Assembly (NCBI GenBank): GCA_916720285.1
Contig: CAKAQP010000025.1
Coordinates: forward strand, 1-16,972
Source: an uncultured Lachnoanaerobaculum sp.
GTDB taxonomy: Bacteria > Bacillota > Clostridia > Lachnospirales > Lachnospiraceae
Direction of reading: 5' to 3'
Length of the DNA stretch: 16,972 nt
Part shown: in pieces, positions 1 to 7,807 of the stretch
How positions within the stretch are numbered: the first letter of the stretch is position 1
How the letters are laid out: the number at the start of each line of letters is the position of its first letter
Program-made: the position numbers and the translations under genes
The notes under the pieces: generated by a model
Databases searched by the model: none
What the model was told of the DNA's origin: nothing
What the model saw: only the letters and a program-made list of their open reading frames with translations

Positions 1-1356
1 GAGGGAATGAGTATACTTCCAATGACAGGTATGCCAAACTACAAGTTTACAGTAGCCGTATCAGCACTTGACTGTACAGGTTGCGGTTCTTGTGCCAATG
101 TATGTCCGGGTAAGAAGGGCGAGAAGGCTCTTGTTATGGAGAGTATGCCGGAGAATGTACATAGACAGGCTTGGTTCGACTACGCGGCAGCTACACCTGA
201 GAAGGCTGAAGTTATAGCTAAGTTCAAGGAGACAACAGTTAAGGGATCACAGTACAAGAAGCCTTTACTTGAGTTCTCAGGTGCTTGTGCAGGTTGTGGT
301 GAGACACCTTATGCAAGACTTATCACACAGCTCTTCGGTGAGAGAATGTACATTTCAAATGCTACAGGTTGTTCATCAATCTGGGGTAACTCTTCACCTT
401 CAACACCATATACAGTAAATGATAAGGGTCATGGTCCTGCTTGGTCTAACTCATTGTTCGAGGATAATGCGGAGTTCGGTTACGGTATGTTCCTTGCAAA
501 TGAGGCTATCAGAAAGGGACTTAGATCAAAGGTAGAGGCTGTTGCTGAGAACGGTTCAGAAGAGCTTAAGGCTGCAGCTAAGGAATACCTTGATACATTC
601 ACTGTAGGTGCACTCAACGGTACAGCAACAGATAAGCTTGTAGCTGAGCTTGAGAAGTTAAATACAGCTGAAGCTAAGGAAATCTTAGACAATAAGGACT
701 TCTTATCAAAGAAGAGCCAGTGGATCTTCGGTGGTGACGGATGGGCTTACGATATCGGTTTCGGTGGTCTTGATCATGTAATCGCAAGCGGTAAGGATGT
801 AAACATCATGGTATTTGATACAGAGGTTTACTCAAATACAGGTGGACAGAGCTCAAAGTCAACAAAGACAGGTGCTGTAGCACAGTTTGCTGCCGGCGGT
901 AAAGATGTAAAGAAGAAGGATCTTGCAAGTATTGCAATGAGCTATGGCTATGTATATGTAGCACAGATAGCTATGGGTGCAGATTACAACCAGACTGTTA
1001 AGGCTTTAGCTGAGGCAGAGGCTTATCCGGGTCCGTCACTTATTATTGCATATGCTCCATGTATCGCTCACGGTATCAAGAAGGGTATGAGCAAGGCTAT
1101 GACAGAGGAGAAACTTGCTGTTGAGGCAGGTTACTGGAATAACTTCAGATTCAACCCTGATGCTGAGAACAAGTTTACTCTTGATTCAAAGACTCCTACA
1201 GGAGATTACCAAGAGTTCCTTAAGGGTGAGGTTCGTTACTCATCTCTTGCACTCAAGGATCCTGAGAGAGCAGCTAAACTCTTCGAGAAGAATGAGGAAG
1301 ATGCTAAGGAAAGATTCTCATATCTTGAGAAGCTTGTAACATTATATTCAAAATAA
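1..1356 (+). CDS. nifJ: Pyruvate:ferredoxin (flavodoxin) oxidoreductase, C-terminal part (5' end outside window)
   Basis: This cytoplasmic enzyme oxidatively decarboxylates pyruvate to acetyl-CoA and CO2 and reduces ferredoxin, a central step of clostridial fermentation. About 451 codons are visible of a family protein usually near 1170-1190 residues; the frame is open at base 1. Counting from the first window codon, a 4Fe-4S ferredoxin motif CxxCxxCxxxCP has its cysteines at 25, 28, 31 and 35. The thiamine-diphosphate domain follows. CAGCGE (Cys96, Cys99), Cys124 in TGCSS and Cys354 in APCIAHG match, in spacing, the proximal-cluster cysteines of Desulfovibrio PFOR. GDGWAYDIG (about 245-253) and YSNTGGQ (about 277-283) form the ThDP/Mg site. 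Codon use is strongly biased (AAG over AAA, GGT/GGA), as expected for a highly expressed gene. The ATG at base 7 is internal, not a start. A terminator follows, so the gene ends its own transcript. Confidence 0.97.
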   Translation, partial: EGMSILPMTGMPNYKFTVAVSALDCTGCGSCANVCPGKKGEKALVMESMPENVHRQAWFDYAAATPEKAEVIAKFKETTVKGSQYKKPLLEFSGACAGCGETPYARLITQLFGERMYISNATGCSSIWGNSSPSTPYTVNDKGHGPAWSNSLFEDNAEFGYGMFLANEAIRKGLRSKVEAVAENGSEELKAAAKEYLDTFTVGALNGTATDKLVAELEKLNTAEAKEILDNKDFLSKKSQWIFGGDGWAYDIGFGGLDHVIASGKDVNIMVFDTEVYSNTGGQSSKSTKTGAVAQFAAGGKDVKKKDLASIAMSYGYVYVAQIAMGADYNQTVKALAEAEAYPGPSLIIAYAPCIAHGIKKGMSKAMTEEKLAVEAGYWNNFRFNPDAENKFTLDSKTPTGDYQEFLKGEVRYSSLALKDPERAAKLFEKNEEDAKERFSYLEKLVTLYSK

Positions 1357-1436
1357 TATAATCTTAGATTTAATATAAATAGAATTAATAGACGAAAGTT
1401 TATTTAGTGTACAGACGGAAGCCGCTTTTGCGGTCA

Positions 1437-1470
1437 AAGAGGGTCGATACTTTAAGTATCGGCTCTTTTT
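1437..1470 (+). terminator. Rho-independent terminator after nifJ
   Basis: AAGAG (1437-1441) pairs with CTCTT (1463-1467), and CGATAC with GTATCG inside, around a TTTAA loop. A small internal bulge (GGT against G) separates the two stem parts. The hairpin runs into T1466-T1470. A shorter hairpin with stem GCCGC/GCGGT and loop TTTT (1421-1434) lies immediately upstream. Confidence 0.85.
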
Positions 1471-1491
1471 GTATTAAAATATTATATTCAC

Positions 1492-1520
1492 TTGTTATAA
1501 TAAGAAAGTTGGGATAGAAT
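1492..1520 (+). promoter_or_regulatory. Sigma-A type promoter for the HerA-like/dgt/dnaG/rpoD operon
   Basis: TTGTTA (1492-1497) and TAGAAT (1515-1520) are separated by exactly 17 bp, downstream of the nifJ terminator and about 30 bp before the first ATG. A good ribosome site, AGGAGA (1542-1547), sits between it and the ATG at 1552. It is predicted from sequence only. A TATAAT-like stretch near 1495-1500 is an alternative -10 element. Confidence 0.55.
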
Positions 1521-1551
1521 ATAAGTATAAAGTGAAATTTTAGGAGATACT

Positions 1552-3177
1552 ATGTATAAAGATAATGAAATATGGGTGGCAAGTGACGGTGATGCCAAAT
1601 TATGTATAAAATCAAAATATGCAAACAGACATGGACTGATTGCAGGAGCTACCGGAACAGGTAAAACAGTTACTTTAAAGGTAATGGCGGAGTCATTTTC
1701 AGATGCGGGAGTACCGGTGTTTTTATCTGATATAAAGGGTGATTTATCAGGTATGTGTAAACCAGGTGAAGAAAAAGAAAGTATAAATAAAAGAGTTGAT
1801 GAGCTTGGTATGGGAGGAGATTTTTCTTTTAAGGCATATCCTACAGTTTTCTGGGATATATTCGGGAAGAAGGGATTACCTCTAAGAACCACAATTTCTG
1901 AGTTCGGACCTATGCTCTTGGCAAAGCTTCTTGACCTCAATCAGATTCAGACTGATATACTGAATATTATATTTAAGATAGCTGATGATGAGGGATTACT
2001 TCTTATTGATTTAAAAGATTTAAAGAGTATGCTCATCTATGTCAGTGAAAATGCCGCAGATTATAAAGCGGAGTATGGAAATATAGCACCTCAAAGCGTT
2101 AATGCCATAATGAGAGGTCTTGTAGCTCTTGGAGATAAGGGCGGAGATATATTCTTCGGTGAGCCGGCACTTGATATAAATGATTGGTTTGTTACCAAGG
2201 ACGGCAAGGGTATGATAAATGTCCTTGATGCAACAACTATCATAAACGATCCGGGAATATATGCCACATTTATGCTTTGGATGCTTGCTGAACTCTTTGA
2301 GATAATGCCTGAGGTCGGAGATCTTGACAAGCCTAAGATGGTATTTTTCTTTGATGAAGCACATCTTTTATTTAAAGATACTCCAAAGGCTCTGCTTCAA
2401 AAGATAGAGCAGGTGGTAAAACTTATAAGATCAAAGGGTATAGGAGTATACTTTATAACACAAAACCCAAGTGATATTCCGGATGAGGTGTTGGCGCAGC
2501 TTGGTAACAAGGTTCAACATGCACTCAGGGCTTATACACCTGCAGAGCAAAAAGGTATAAAGGCCGCAGCACAGAGTTACAGAGCAAATCCTGATTTTGA
2601 TACGGCTGAAATTATAACAAATTTGGGTATAGGTGAAGCGGTAGTATCATTTATAGAGGATGACGGTGCACCTGCTATGGTAAGAAAGGCTAAGGTACTA
2701 CCACCACAGTCATATCTCGGGGCAATTGATGATATGATGAGAGCCGCAGTTATTTCAATGTCGGATTTGGCAGAGAAATATAAAGATATGGTGGATAGAG
2801 ACTCGGCATATGAATTTTTACAGAGACTGCAAGTGGAAATTTCACAAAAGCAGGAAGAGGAAAGACAGGCTGAGATAGCAAGAAAAGAAGCTGAGAAGCA
2901 GGCTGAAATAGAAAGAAAAGAGGCCGAAAAACAGGCAAAGGCGGCACAAAAGGAAGCCGAGAGGCAGGCTAAAGAGGCTGAAAAGGAAGAAAAAAAGAAA
3001 AAAGATGCCATAAAGAAGGGTGTTGCTACTGTGGCAGGTACGGCTGCAGGAACTATCGGAAGGCAGATTGGTAAGACTTTAGGAAAATCAGGTGGAAAAT
3101 TCGGTTCAAGCCTGGGAGGAAATCTGGGAGCAAGCCTTGGAAGAGGAGTACTCTCAACATTATTTAAACTAAAATAA
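1552..3177 (+). CDS. HerA-like ATPase, DUF853/YjgR family, with coiled-coil and Gly-rich tail
   Basis: This is a P-loop ATPase of the HerA/FtsK superclass, DUF853 (YjgR) branch, whose cellular role is poorly defined. The 541 residues begin with the nucleotide-binding core. Walker A is GATGTGKT (32-39), LSDIKGDLSG lies near 58-67, Walker B is MVFFFDEAH (263-271), and FITQNPSDIPDEVL with the following HALRAYTPAEQK (about 301-334) is typical of the family. A charged helix rich in Glu, Lys, Gln and Ala then spans about 431-486 and contains four 11-residue repeats. The Gly-rich C-terminal tail, about 488-541, ends in GRGVLSTLFKLK. There is no signal peptide or membrane segment. AGGAGA lies 4 nt before the ATG. 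It is first in the operon and 2 nt from dgt. DNA translocation or helicase activity is a family-level inference, not visible here. Confidence 0.9.
   Translation: MYKDNEIWVASDGDAKLCIKSKYANRHGLIAGATGTGKTVTLKVMAESFSDAGVPVFLSDIKGDLSGMCKPGEEKESINKRVDELGMGGDFSFKAYPTVFWDIFGKKGLPLRTTISEFGPMLLAKLLDLNQIQTDILNIIFKIADDEGLLLIDLKDLKSMLIYVSENAADYKAEYGNIAPQSVNAIMRGLVALGDKGGDIFFGEPALDINDWFVTKDGKGMINVLDATTIINDPGIYATFMLWMLAELFEIMPEVGDLDKPKMVFFFDEAHLLFKDTPKALLQKIEQVVKLIRSKGIGVYFITQNPSDIPDEVLAQLGNKVQHALRAYTPAEQKGIKAAAQSYRANPDFDTAEIITNLGIGEAVVSFIEDDGAPAMVRKAKVLPPQSYLGAIDDMMRAAVISMSDLAEKYKDMVDRDSAYEFLQRLQVEISQKQEEERQAEIARKEAEKQAEIERKEAEKQAKAAQKEAERQAKEAEKEEKKKKDAIKKGVATVAGTAAGTIGRQIGKTLGKSGGKFGSSLGGNLGASLGRGVLSTLFKLK
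2860..2991 (+). repeat. Four tandem 33-bp (11-residue) repeats encoding a charged helix
   Basis: Codons 437-480 of the HerA-like gene form four consecutive 11-residue units of the pattern E[KR]QA[EK]xxxKE[AE]: ERQAEIARKEA, EKQAEIERKEA, EKQAKAAQKEA and ERQAKEAEKEE. The DNA units are similar but diverged at third positions, so the repeat appears conserved at protein level rather than recently duplicated. An 11-residue period suggests a hendecad coiled coil or a single stable charged helix. Confidence 0.85.
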
Positions 3178-3179
3178 TT

Positions 3180-4190
3180 ATGAATATAAGAGAAGATATA
3201 GAACACAGAGAGGAATTGACTCTCAGTAAATATGCCGCTTTAAGTAAAAACTCTTTAGGAAGAGACAGGTATGAAGAAGCCTGTGATATAAGAACTGTAT
3301 ATCAAAGAGACAGAGACAGAATACTTCACTCAAAGGCGTTTAGAAGACTGAAACACAAGACTCAAGTTTTCCTGGCGCCTGAAGGAGATCATTACAGAAC
3401 AAGACTTACTCATACACTTGAGGTGGCGCAGATTGCAAGAACTATAGCCAAGTCTCTAAGATTAAATGAAGATTTGACGGAAGCGATAGCTTTGGGGCAT
3501 GACCTTGGACATACGCCTTTCGGACATTCGGGTGAGGACGTACTGAATGATGTGTGTTCATTCGGTTTTGCACATTATGAGCAGAGTGTGAGAATAGTTG
3601 AGTTTATAGAAAAATCCGGACGGGGACTTAATCTTACAAAGGAAGTCAGAGACGGCATATTAAATCACAGAACATCAGGTAATCCCTCAACTTTGGAGGG
3701 ACATGTTGTAAGACTTTCAGATAAGATTGCCTATATAAATCATGATATAGACGATTCTATAAGAGCACGTATTATGGAAGAAGATGATATTCCAAAAGAA
3801 TACAGTGATATACTCGGCCATTCGGTGAGAGAAAGACTTAACAATTTAGTACATGGTGTGATAGAAGGAAGCATTGATAAGCCTGAAATTTCTATGAACA
3901 GAGAGATATATAAGGCGATGATGGGACTTAGAACATGGATGTTTAAAAAGGTATATTACAATGAAGTTCCAAAATCACAGGAGGGAAAGGCGAAGACTAT
4001 GATAAAGTCTTTATTTGACTATTATATGTGCCATACCGATAAGCTTCCGGATGAATATATATATTTTATAAAAGAGTTGAATCAGGACAGGGAATTAGTA
4101 GTTTGTGATTATATTGCAGGAATGACTGATTTATATGCAATAGAAAAATTTAAAGATATATTTGTTCCAAAGTCCTGGGATGTATATTAA
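3180..4190 (+). CDS. dgt: dGTPase-like HD-domain dNTP triphosphohydrolase
   Basis: This cytoplasmic HD-superfamily enzyme hydrolyses dGTP (or other dNTPs) to the deoxynucleoside and triphosphate, tuning nucleotide pools. It has 336 residues, typical of the shorter type-2 dGTPase-like group. Metal ligands of the HD fold are visible: His78 (RLTHTLEV), His107-Asp108 (GHDLGHTPFGH) and Asp181 (VRLSDKIAYINHD). The N-terminal blocks around CDIRTVYQRDRDRI and FRRLKHKTQVF (about 35-64) are also diagnostic. The ATG at 3180 follows the upstream stop by 2 nt and lacks a clear Shine-Dalgarno, so translation is probably coupled to the HerA-like gene. The start is supported by alignment of MNIRE with remembered Lachnospiraceae homologues. 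The preferred dNTP cannot be told from sequence. Confidence 0.93.
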   Translation: MNIREDIEHREELTLSKYAALSKNSLGRDRYEEACDIRTVYQRDRDRILHSKAFRRLKHKTQVFLAPEGDHYRTRLTHTLEVAQIARTIAKSLRLNEDLTEAIALGHDLGHTPFGHSGEDVLNDVCSFGFAHYEQSVRIVEFIEKSGRGLNLTKEVRDGILNHRTSGNPSTLEGHVVRLSDKIAYINHDIDDSIRARIMEEDDIPKEYSDILGHSVRERLNNLVHGVIEGSIDKPEISMNREIYKAMMGLRTWMFKKVYYNEVPKSQEGKAKTMIKSLFDYYMCHTDKLPDEYIYFIKELNQDRELVVCDYIAGMTDLYAIEKFKDIFVPKSWDVY

Positions 4191-4194
4191 GGAG
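4189..4194 (+). promoter_or_regulatory. Ribosome binding site that fixes a TTG start for dnaG
   Basis: AAGGAG overlaps the last bases of the dgt stop codon and lies 6 nt before TTG at 4201. No ATG or GTG in the dnaG frame gives a full-length N-terminus, so the site decides the TTG start. Confidence 0.8.
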
Positions 4195-4200
4195 AAATAA

Positions 4201-5940
4201 TTGTATTATTCAAATGAAATAATAGATGAGGTAAGATCTGCAAATGATATAGTGGATGTTGTTTCAAGCTATGTGAAAATACAAAAAAAGGGTGCCAACT
4301 ATATGGGACTTTGTCCCTTTCATGCAGAAAAATCTCCTTCATTTTCAGTATCACCGGGTAAGCAACTTTTCCATTGTTTCGGCTGTGGTGTCGGGGGAGA
4401 TGTAATAGCCTTTATAAGGCAGTATGAAAATTATTCTTTTACAGAAGCATTAACACTGCTGGCTAAAAGAGCAAATATAGAATTGCCACAGGTCAGTGAC
4501 AATGACAGAGCAAAAAATGATGAAAAAAACATTATTCTTGAAATAAATAAGACTGCCGCAAAGTACTTCTATGAAAACCTGCTTTCAAAAGACGGTGAGA
4601 TCGGATTGAAATACTTCAAAGACAGAGGGCTTGAGAGCAGACATATTACCCATTTCGGACTTGGATTTGCAAAAAAAACATCAAATGATCTGTATCAATA
4701 TCTTAAAGGTATGGGCTACAGTGATGATATATTGAAAAAAAGCGGTCTTATAAATATTGATGAAAAGGGTGCAAGAGACAGATTCTGGAACAGAGTTATG
4801 TTTCCGATAATAGACGTCAATTCAAGAGTTATAGGGTTTGGTGGAAGAGTCTTGGGCGACGGACTTCCGAAATATGTAAATTCACCGGAGACTCTTGCTT
4901 TTGATAAGAGCAGAAATCTTTACGGATTAAATTTTGCAAAGAGAACAAGAAGAGACTTTTTTTTGGTATGTGAAGGATATATGGATGTCATAGCTTTACA
5001 CAATGCAGGCTTTGAGAATTCTGTGGCAAGTCTTGGAACCGCACTCACACCACTACATGTAAAACTTATAAGCAGATATACAAAAAAGGTAATACTTACA
5101 TATGATTCTGACGGTGCAGGTGTAAATGCGGCAAAGAGAGCTATTCCTCTTTTAAAAGAAGAAAATTTAAATGTAAAAGTATTATCTATGGCTCCTTACA
5201 AAGATCCGGATGAATTTATAAAAAATCTCGGTAGTGAGGAATTTCAAAAGAGGATAGATTCTGCAGATAATGCCTTTCTTTGGGAAGTTGAAATATTGAA
5301 GAAAGATTATAATTTAAACGAACCTGATGAAAGGACCAACTTTTACAGGGAAGTTGCAAGAATGTTAAGCGGCTTTCATGAAAAGCTTGAAAGAGAAAAC
5401 TATACTCATGCCGTAGCAAAGAGATTGATGATTGAATATAATGCACTTTTTGATATGGTTAATTCTTTCGGAAATACTGCAGTTTCAGAAAAGAAAAATA
5501 CGAGTAAAGAAAATAAAAAAATTGATGACGGCTATACAAAAGCACAGGGACTTTTGCTTACATGGATGGTGGAGGAAGTATCACTTTTTAATAAGATAAG
5601 TGAGTATGTTTCACCGGAAAATTTCAGTGAAGGTTTCTATAGGGATGTAGCGGTAAAGATATTTGAAAAGCTTAGAGTCGGAGATTTGAGATTTTCAAAT
5701 ATATGTGATGACTATGCGGATGACATGGAAAAACAGAGACTGCTTTCCAAAATACTTAATACAACTTTGGGGACTAACCTCAGTGACGACGAAAAGAAAA
5801 AAGCTGTCACTGAAAGTATACTTAAAATCAGACAGGCGAGTTTAGACGAGAAAAGTAAGAATGCAAAAGGTATAGAAGAGTTTCAAAAAATTATCGAGGA
5901 ACAGGCGATATTGCGAAAACTTCATGTTGATTTAGGTTAG
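4201..5940 (+). CDS. dnaG: DNA primase
   Basis: DnaG synthesises the RNA primers used by the replicative polymerase and acts with the DnaB helicase at the fork. The 579 residues show the standard order. The N-terminal zinc-binding domain has CPFHAEKSPSF and HCFGCG, giving ligands Cys38, His41, Cys59 and Cys62. The catalytic core carries FWNRVMFPI and IGFGGR (about 195-216). The TOPRIM metal site has Glu258 in CEGYMDV, then Asp302/Asp304 in YDSDGAG and the DPDEF motif near 335-339. The less conserved C-terminal region (about 440-579) is the expected helicase-interaction part. The start is TTG with AAGGAG 6 nt upstream; MYYSNEIIDEVRSANDIVDVV is the usual N-terminus. It sits between dgt (10-nt gap) and rpoD (10-nt gap), the conserved macromolecular-synthesis arrangement. 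Confidence 0.97.
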   Translation: MYYSNEIIDEVRSANDIVDVVSSYVKIQKKGANYMGLCPFHAEKSPSFSVSPGKQLFHCFGCGVGGDVIAFIRQYENYSFTEALTLLAKRANIELPQVSDNDRAKNDEKNIILEINKTAAKYFYENLLSKDGEIGLKYFKDRGLESRHITHFGLGFAKKTSNDLYQYLKGMGYSDDILKKSGLINIDEKGARDRFWNRVMFPIIDVNSRVIGFGGRVLGDGLPKYVNSPETLAFDKSRNLYGLNFAKRTRRDFFLVCEGYMDVIALHNAGFENSVASLGTALTPLHVKLISRYTKKVILTYDSDGAGVNAAKRAIPLLKEENLNVKVLSMAPYKDPDEFIKNLGSEEFQKRIDSADNAFLWEVEILKKDYNLNEPDERTNFYREVARMLSGFHEKLERENYTHAVAKRLMIEYNALFDMVNSFGNTAVSEKKNTSKENKKIDDGYTKAQGLLLTWMVEEVSLFNKISEYVSPENFSEGFYRDVAVKIFEKLRVGDLRFSNICDDYADDMEKQRLLSKILNTTLGTNLSDDEKKKAVTESILKIRQASLDEKSKNAKGIEEFQKIIEEQAILRKLHVDLG

Positions 5941-5950
5941 TGGAGGAAGT

Positions 5951-7120
5951 ATGAGGGGGAAAAATTTAAAAAATGAGTTTGAAAAGATATTAAAGAAAGA
6001 TTTTGACGGAAAAATTAATGCTTCAAATATCCAAAAGATTTTCTCTGATAATGATATACCGAAGGAATATCTTCCTGATTTTATTGAATTTCTTGAAAAG
6101 AGAGATATTTTTATTGATGATGATTATGAGAAAGAGCCTACAGAATTTGACAGTGATGCAGAACCGGAAGAATTCATTATTCTAAAAGAAAATGACTTTG
6201 AAGATGAGTTCAATGAAGAGGATATAAAGGATCTTGAAAATATAAATTTAAATATACTTGATGATTTGGATGACTATGTTTCCGTAGAAGATCCCATAAA
6301 GATGTATCTGAAGGAAATAGGTAAAATTCCTCTACTTAGTGTGGAAGAAGAGATGGTACTTGCTCAGAAAATTTCAGACCATGATGAAAATATAAGAAAG
6401 GAAGCCGCAAAAAAAATGGCGGAATCCAACCTAAGGCTTGTTGTAAGTATTGCAAAAAGATATATGGGCAGGGGAATGCAACTTCTGGATCTTATACAGG
6501 AAGGAAATCTTGGGCTTTTGCGTGCTGTTGAAAAATTTGATTATCAAAAGGGATTTAAATTTTCAACTTATGCAACATGGTGGATAAGGCAGGCTATAAC
6601 CAGATCTATTGCAGACCAGGCCAGAACCATAAGGATTCCGGTGCATATGGTTGAGACAATAAACAGGCTTATAAAGACACAGAGAAAACTTGTTCAGGAG
6701 CTTGGCAGAGAGCCGAAACCTGAGGAAGTTGCAAAGATAATGAGTCTGCCTGTATCAAAAGTAAGGGAGATAATGAACTTTGCATTGGAACCTGTATCTA
6801 TGGAAACACCTATAGGTGATGAAGACGATTCACATCTTGGAGATTTTTTACAGGATTATAATGCTAAAGTTCCTGTCAACTTCGCAATGGATGTGCTCCT
6901 ACATGACCAATTGATTGAAGTGATAAAATCACTTACAGAAAGAGAACAAAAGGTAATACTACTTAGATTCGGACTTGAGGACGGAAAGCCCAGAACACTT
7001 GAAGAGGTGGGAAAGGTCTTTGGAATCACAAGAGAGAGAATAAGGCAAATTGAAGCAAAAGCTCTAAGAAAGCTCAGGAATCCGTCAAGAACAAAAAGAT
7101 TAAAAGATTTTTTGGAATAG
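5951..7120 (+). CDS. rpoD: Housekeeping RNA polymerase sigma factor (sigma-70/SigA)
   Basis: This is the primary sigma factor, directing RNA polymerase to -35/-10 promoters. The 389 residues contain a helical region 1.1 (about 1-58), a very acidic linker (about 57-110) and region 1.2 from DPIKMYLKEIG (114-124). Region 2 includes NLRLVVSIAKRY, LLDLIQEGNLGL and FSTYATWWIRQAI (about 160-216). Region 3 follows (about 230-310). Region 4 has the helix-turn-helix RTLEEVGKVFGITRERIRQIE (about 348-368) and ends TKRLKDFLE. The intact regions 1.1 and 1.2, near-consensus region 2.3/2.4 and the place after dnaG identify it as the main sigma rather than an alternative one. GGAGGA (5942-5947) precedes the ATG by 3 nt. 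Confidence 0.97.
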   Translation: MRGKNLKNEFEKILKKDFDGKINASNIQKIFSDNDIPKEYLPDFIEFLEKRDIFIDDDYEKEPTEFDSDAEPEEFIILKENDFEDEFNEEDIKDLENINLNILDDLDDYVSVEDPIKMYLKEIGKIPLLSVEEEMVLAQKISDHDENIRKEAAKKMAESNLRLVVSIAKRYMGRGMQLLDLIQEGNLGLLRAVEKFDYQKGFKFSTYATWWIRQAITRSIADQARTIRIPVHMVETINRLIKTQRKLVQELGREPKPEEVAKIMSLPVSKVREIMNFALEPVSMETPIGDEDDSHLGDFLQDYNAKVPVNFAMDVLLHDQLIEVIKSLTEREQKVILLRFGLEDGKPRTLEEVGKVFGITRERIRQIEAKALRKLRNPSRTKRLKDFLE

Positions 7121-7126
7121 AGAAAA

Positions 7127-7807
7127 ATGAAACTGTCAAAAAGATTGCAAACTATTGCTGATTTTGTGAAGAAAAATTCAGTAGTGGCCGATATAGGAAC
7201 GGACCACGCACATATACCGATCTACCTTATAGAAAATAATATAATAGATAAGGCTTATGCCTGTGATATAAATAAAGGACCATTGGAAAAAGCAAGGGAA
7301 AACATAGAAAATTTCGGTGTAAGCGAAAATATCGTTCTGAGACTTTCCAACGGTCTTGATAAAATGTCAAATAAAGAGGTGGATACAATAATAATAGCCG
7401 GAATGGGTGGAGAACTCATTATAGATATTTTAAATAGAGGAAAAGCATTTTTTGATAAGAAAAATACCTTTATATTGTCGCCTCATACAAAAACAGATGA
7501 AGTGAGAGATTATCTGATAAGAAATGGCTTTAAAATAATAAAAGAAGATATGTGTATAGATGAGGGCAAGTTTTATACGGTAATGGAAGTAAGGTATACA
7601 GAAAATACAGTGATGTATTCGGAGGCTGAGCTCTTATACGGTAAATATCTTATAGAAAATAAACACCCGGTATTACTTAGATTTCTAAAAAAAGAAGAAG
7701 AAAAGTATATAAATATTCTATCAAATACCGGATTAAATGAGGACAGAAAAAAAGAGCTTAGACATAGACTTGATATAATTAAGGAGACAATGAATGAAAT
7801 GCAGTGA
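7127..7807 (+). CDS. trmK: tRNA (adenine-22-N1)-methyltransferase, TrmK/YqfN family
   Basis: TrmK transfers a methyl group from S-adenosylmethionine to N1 of A22 in tRNA, mostly in Gram-positive bacteria. The 226 residues form a class I methyltransferase followed by a helical C-terminal part. The N-terminal LSKRLQTIADFV, the SAM-binding motif VADIGTDHAHIP (20-31), the acidic ACDIN (45-49) and IIAGMGGELI (89-98) are characteristic. SPHTKTDEVRDYL (118-130) also matches family sequences I recall. The C-terminal helices about 165-226 are the expected tRNA-interacting coiled coil. The ATG lies 6 nt after the rpoD stop with only a weak purine-rich stretch before it. The last 14 nt overlap the next gene. 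Its position after rpoD is conserved in Firmicutes and supports the call. Confidence 0.9.
   Translation: MKLSKRLQTIADFVKKNSVVADIGTDHAHIPIYLIENNIIDKAYACDINKGPLEKARENIENFGVSENIVLRLSNGLDKMSNKEVDTIIIAGMGGELIIDILNRGKAFFDKKNTFILSPHTKTDEVRDYLIRNGFKIIKEDMCIDEGKFYTVMEVRYTENTVMYSEAELLYGKYLIENKHPVLLRFLKKEEEKYINILSNTGLNEDRKKELRHRLDIIKETMNEMQ

Noticed and set aside
1357..1551. Riboswitch or small RNA gene between nifJ and the HerA-like gene
   Set aside because: Beyond the two hairpins and the promoter I find no conserved riboswitch core, and the hairpins lie upstream of the promoter.
1488..1940. Antisense open frame of 150 codons over the promoter and 5' end of the HerA-like gene
   Set aside because: No recognisable protein features; the opposite strand carries clear Walker A coding and a fitting RBS.
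2577..3206. Long antisense open frame opposite the coiled-coil part of the HerA-like gene
   Set aside because: It mirrors the repetitive Glu/Lys/Ala codons of the real gene, has a Ser/Ala/Phe/Cys-rich translation without motifs, and no promoter or ribosome site of its own.
1552..4190. HerA-like ATPase plus dGTPase as a phage-defence cassette
   Set aside because: No nuclease, sensor or mobile-element context, and dgt is in its conserved place before dnaG-rpoD; a housekeeping operon explains the layout better.
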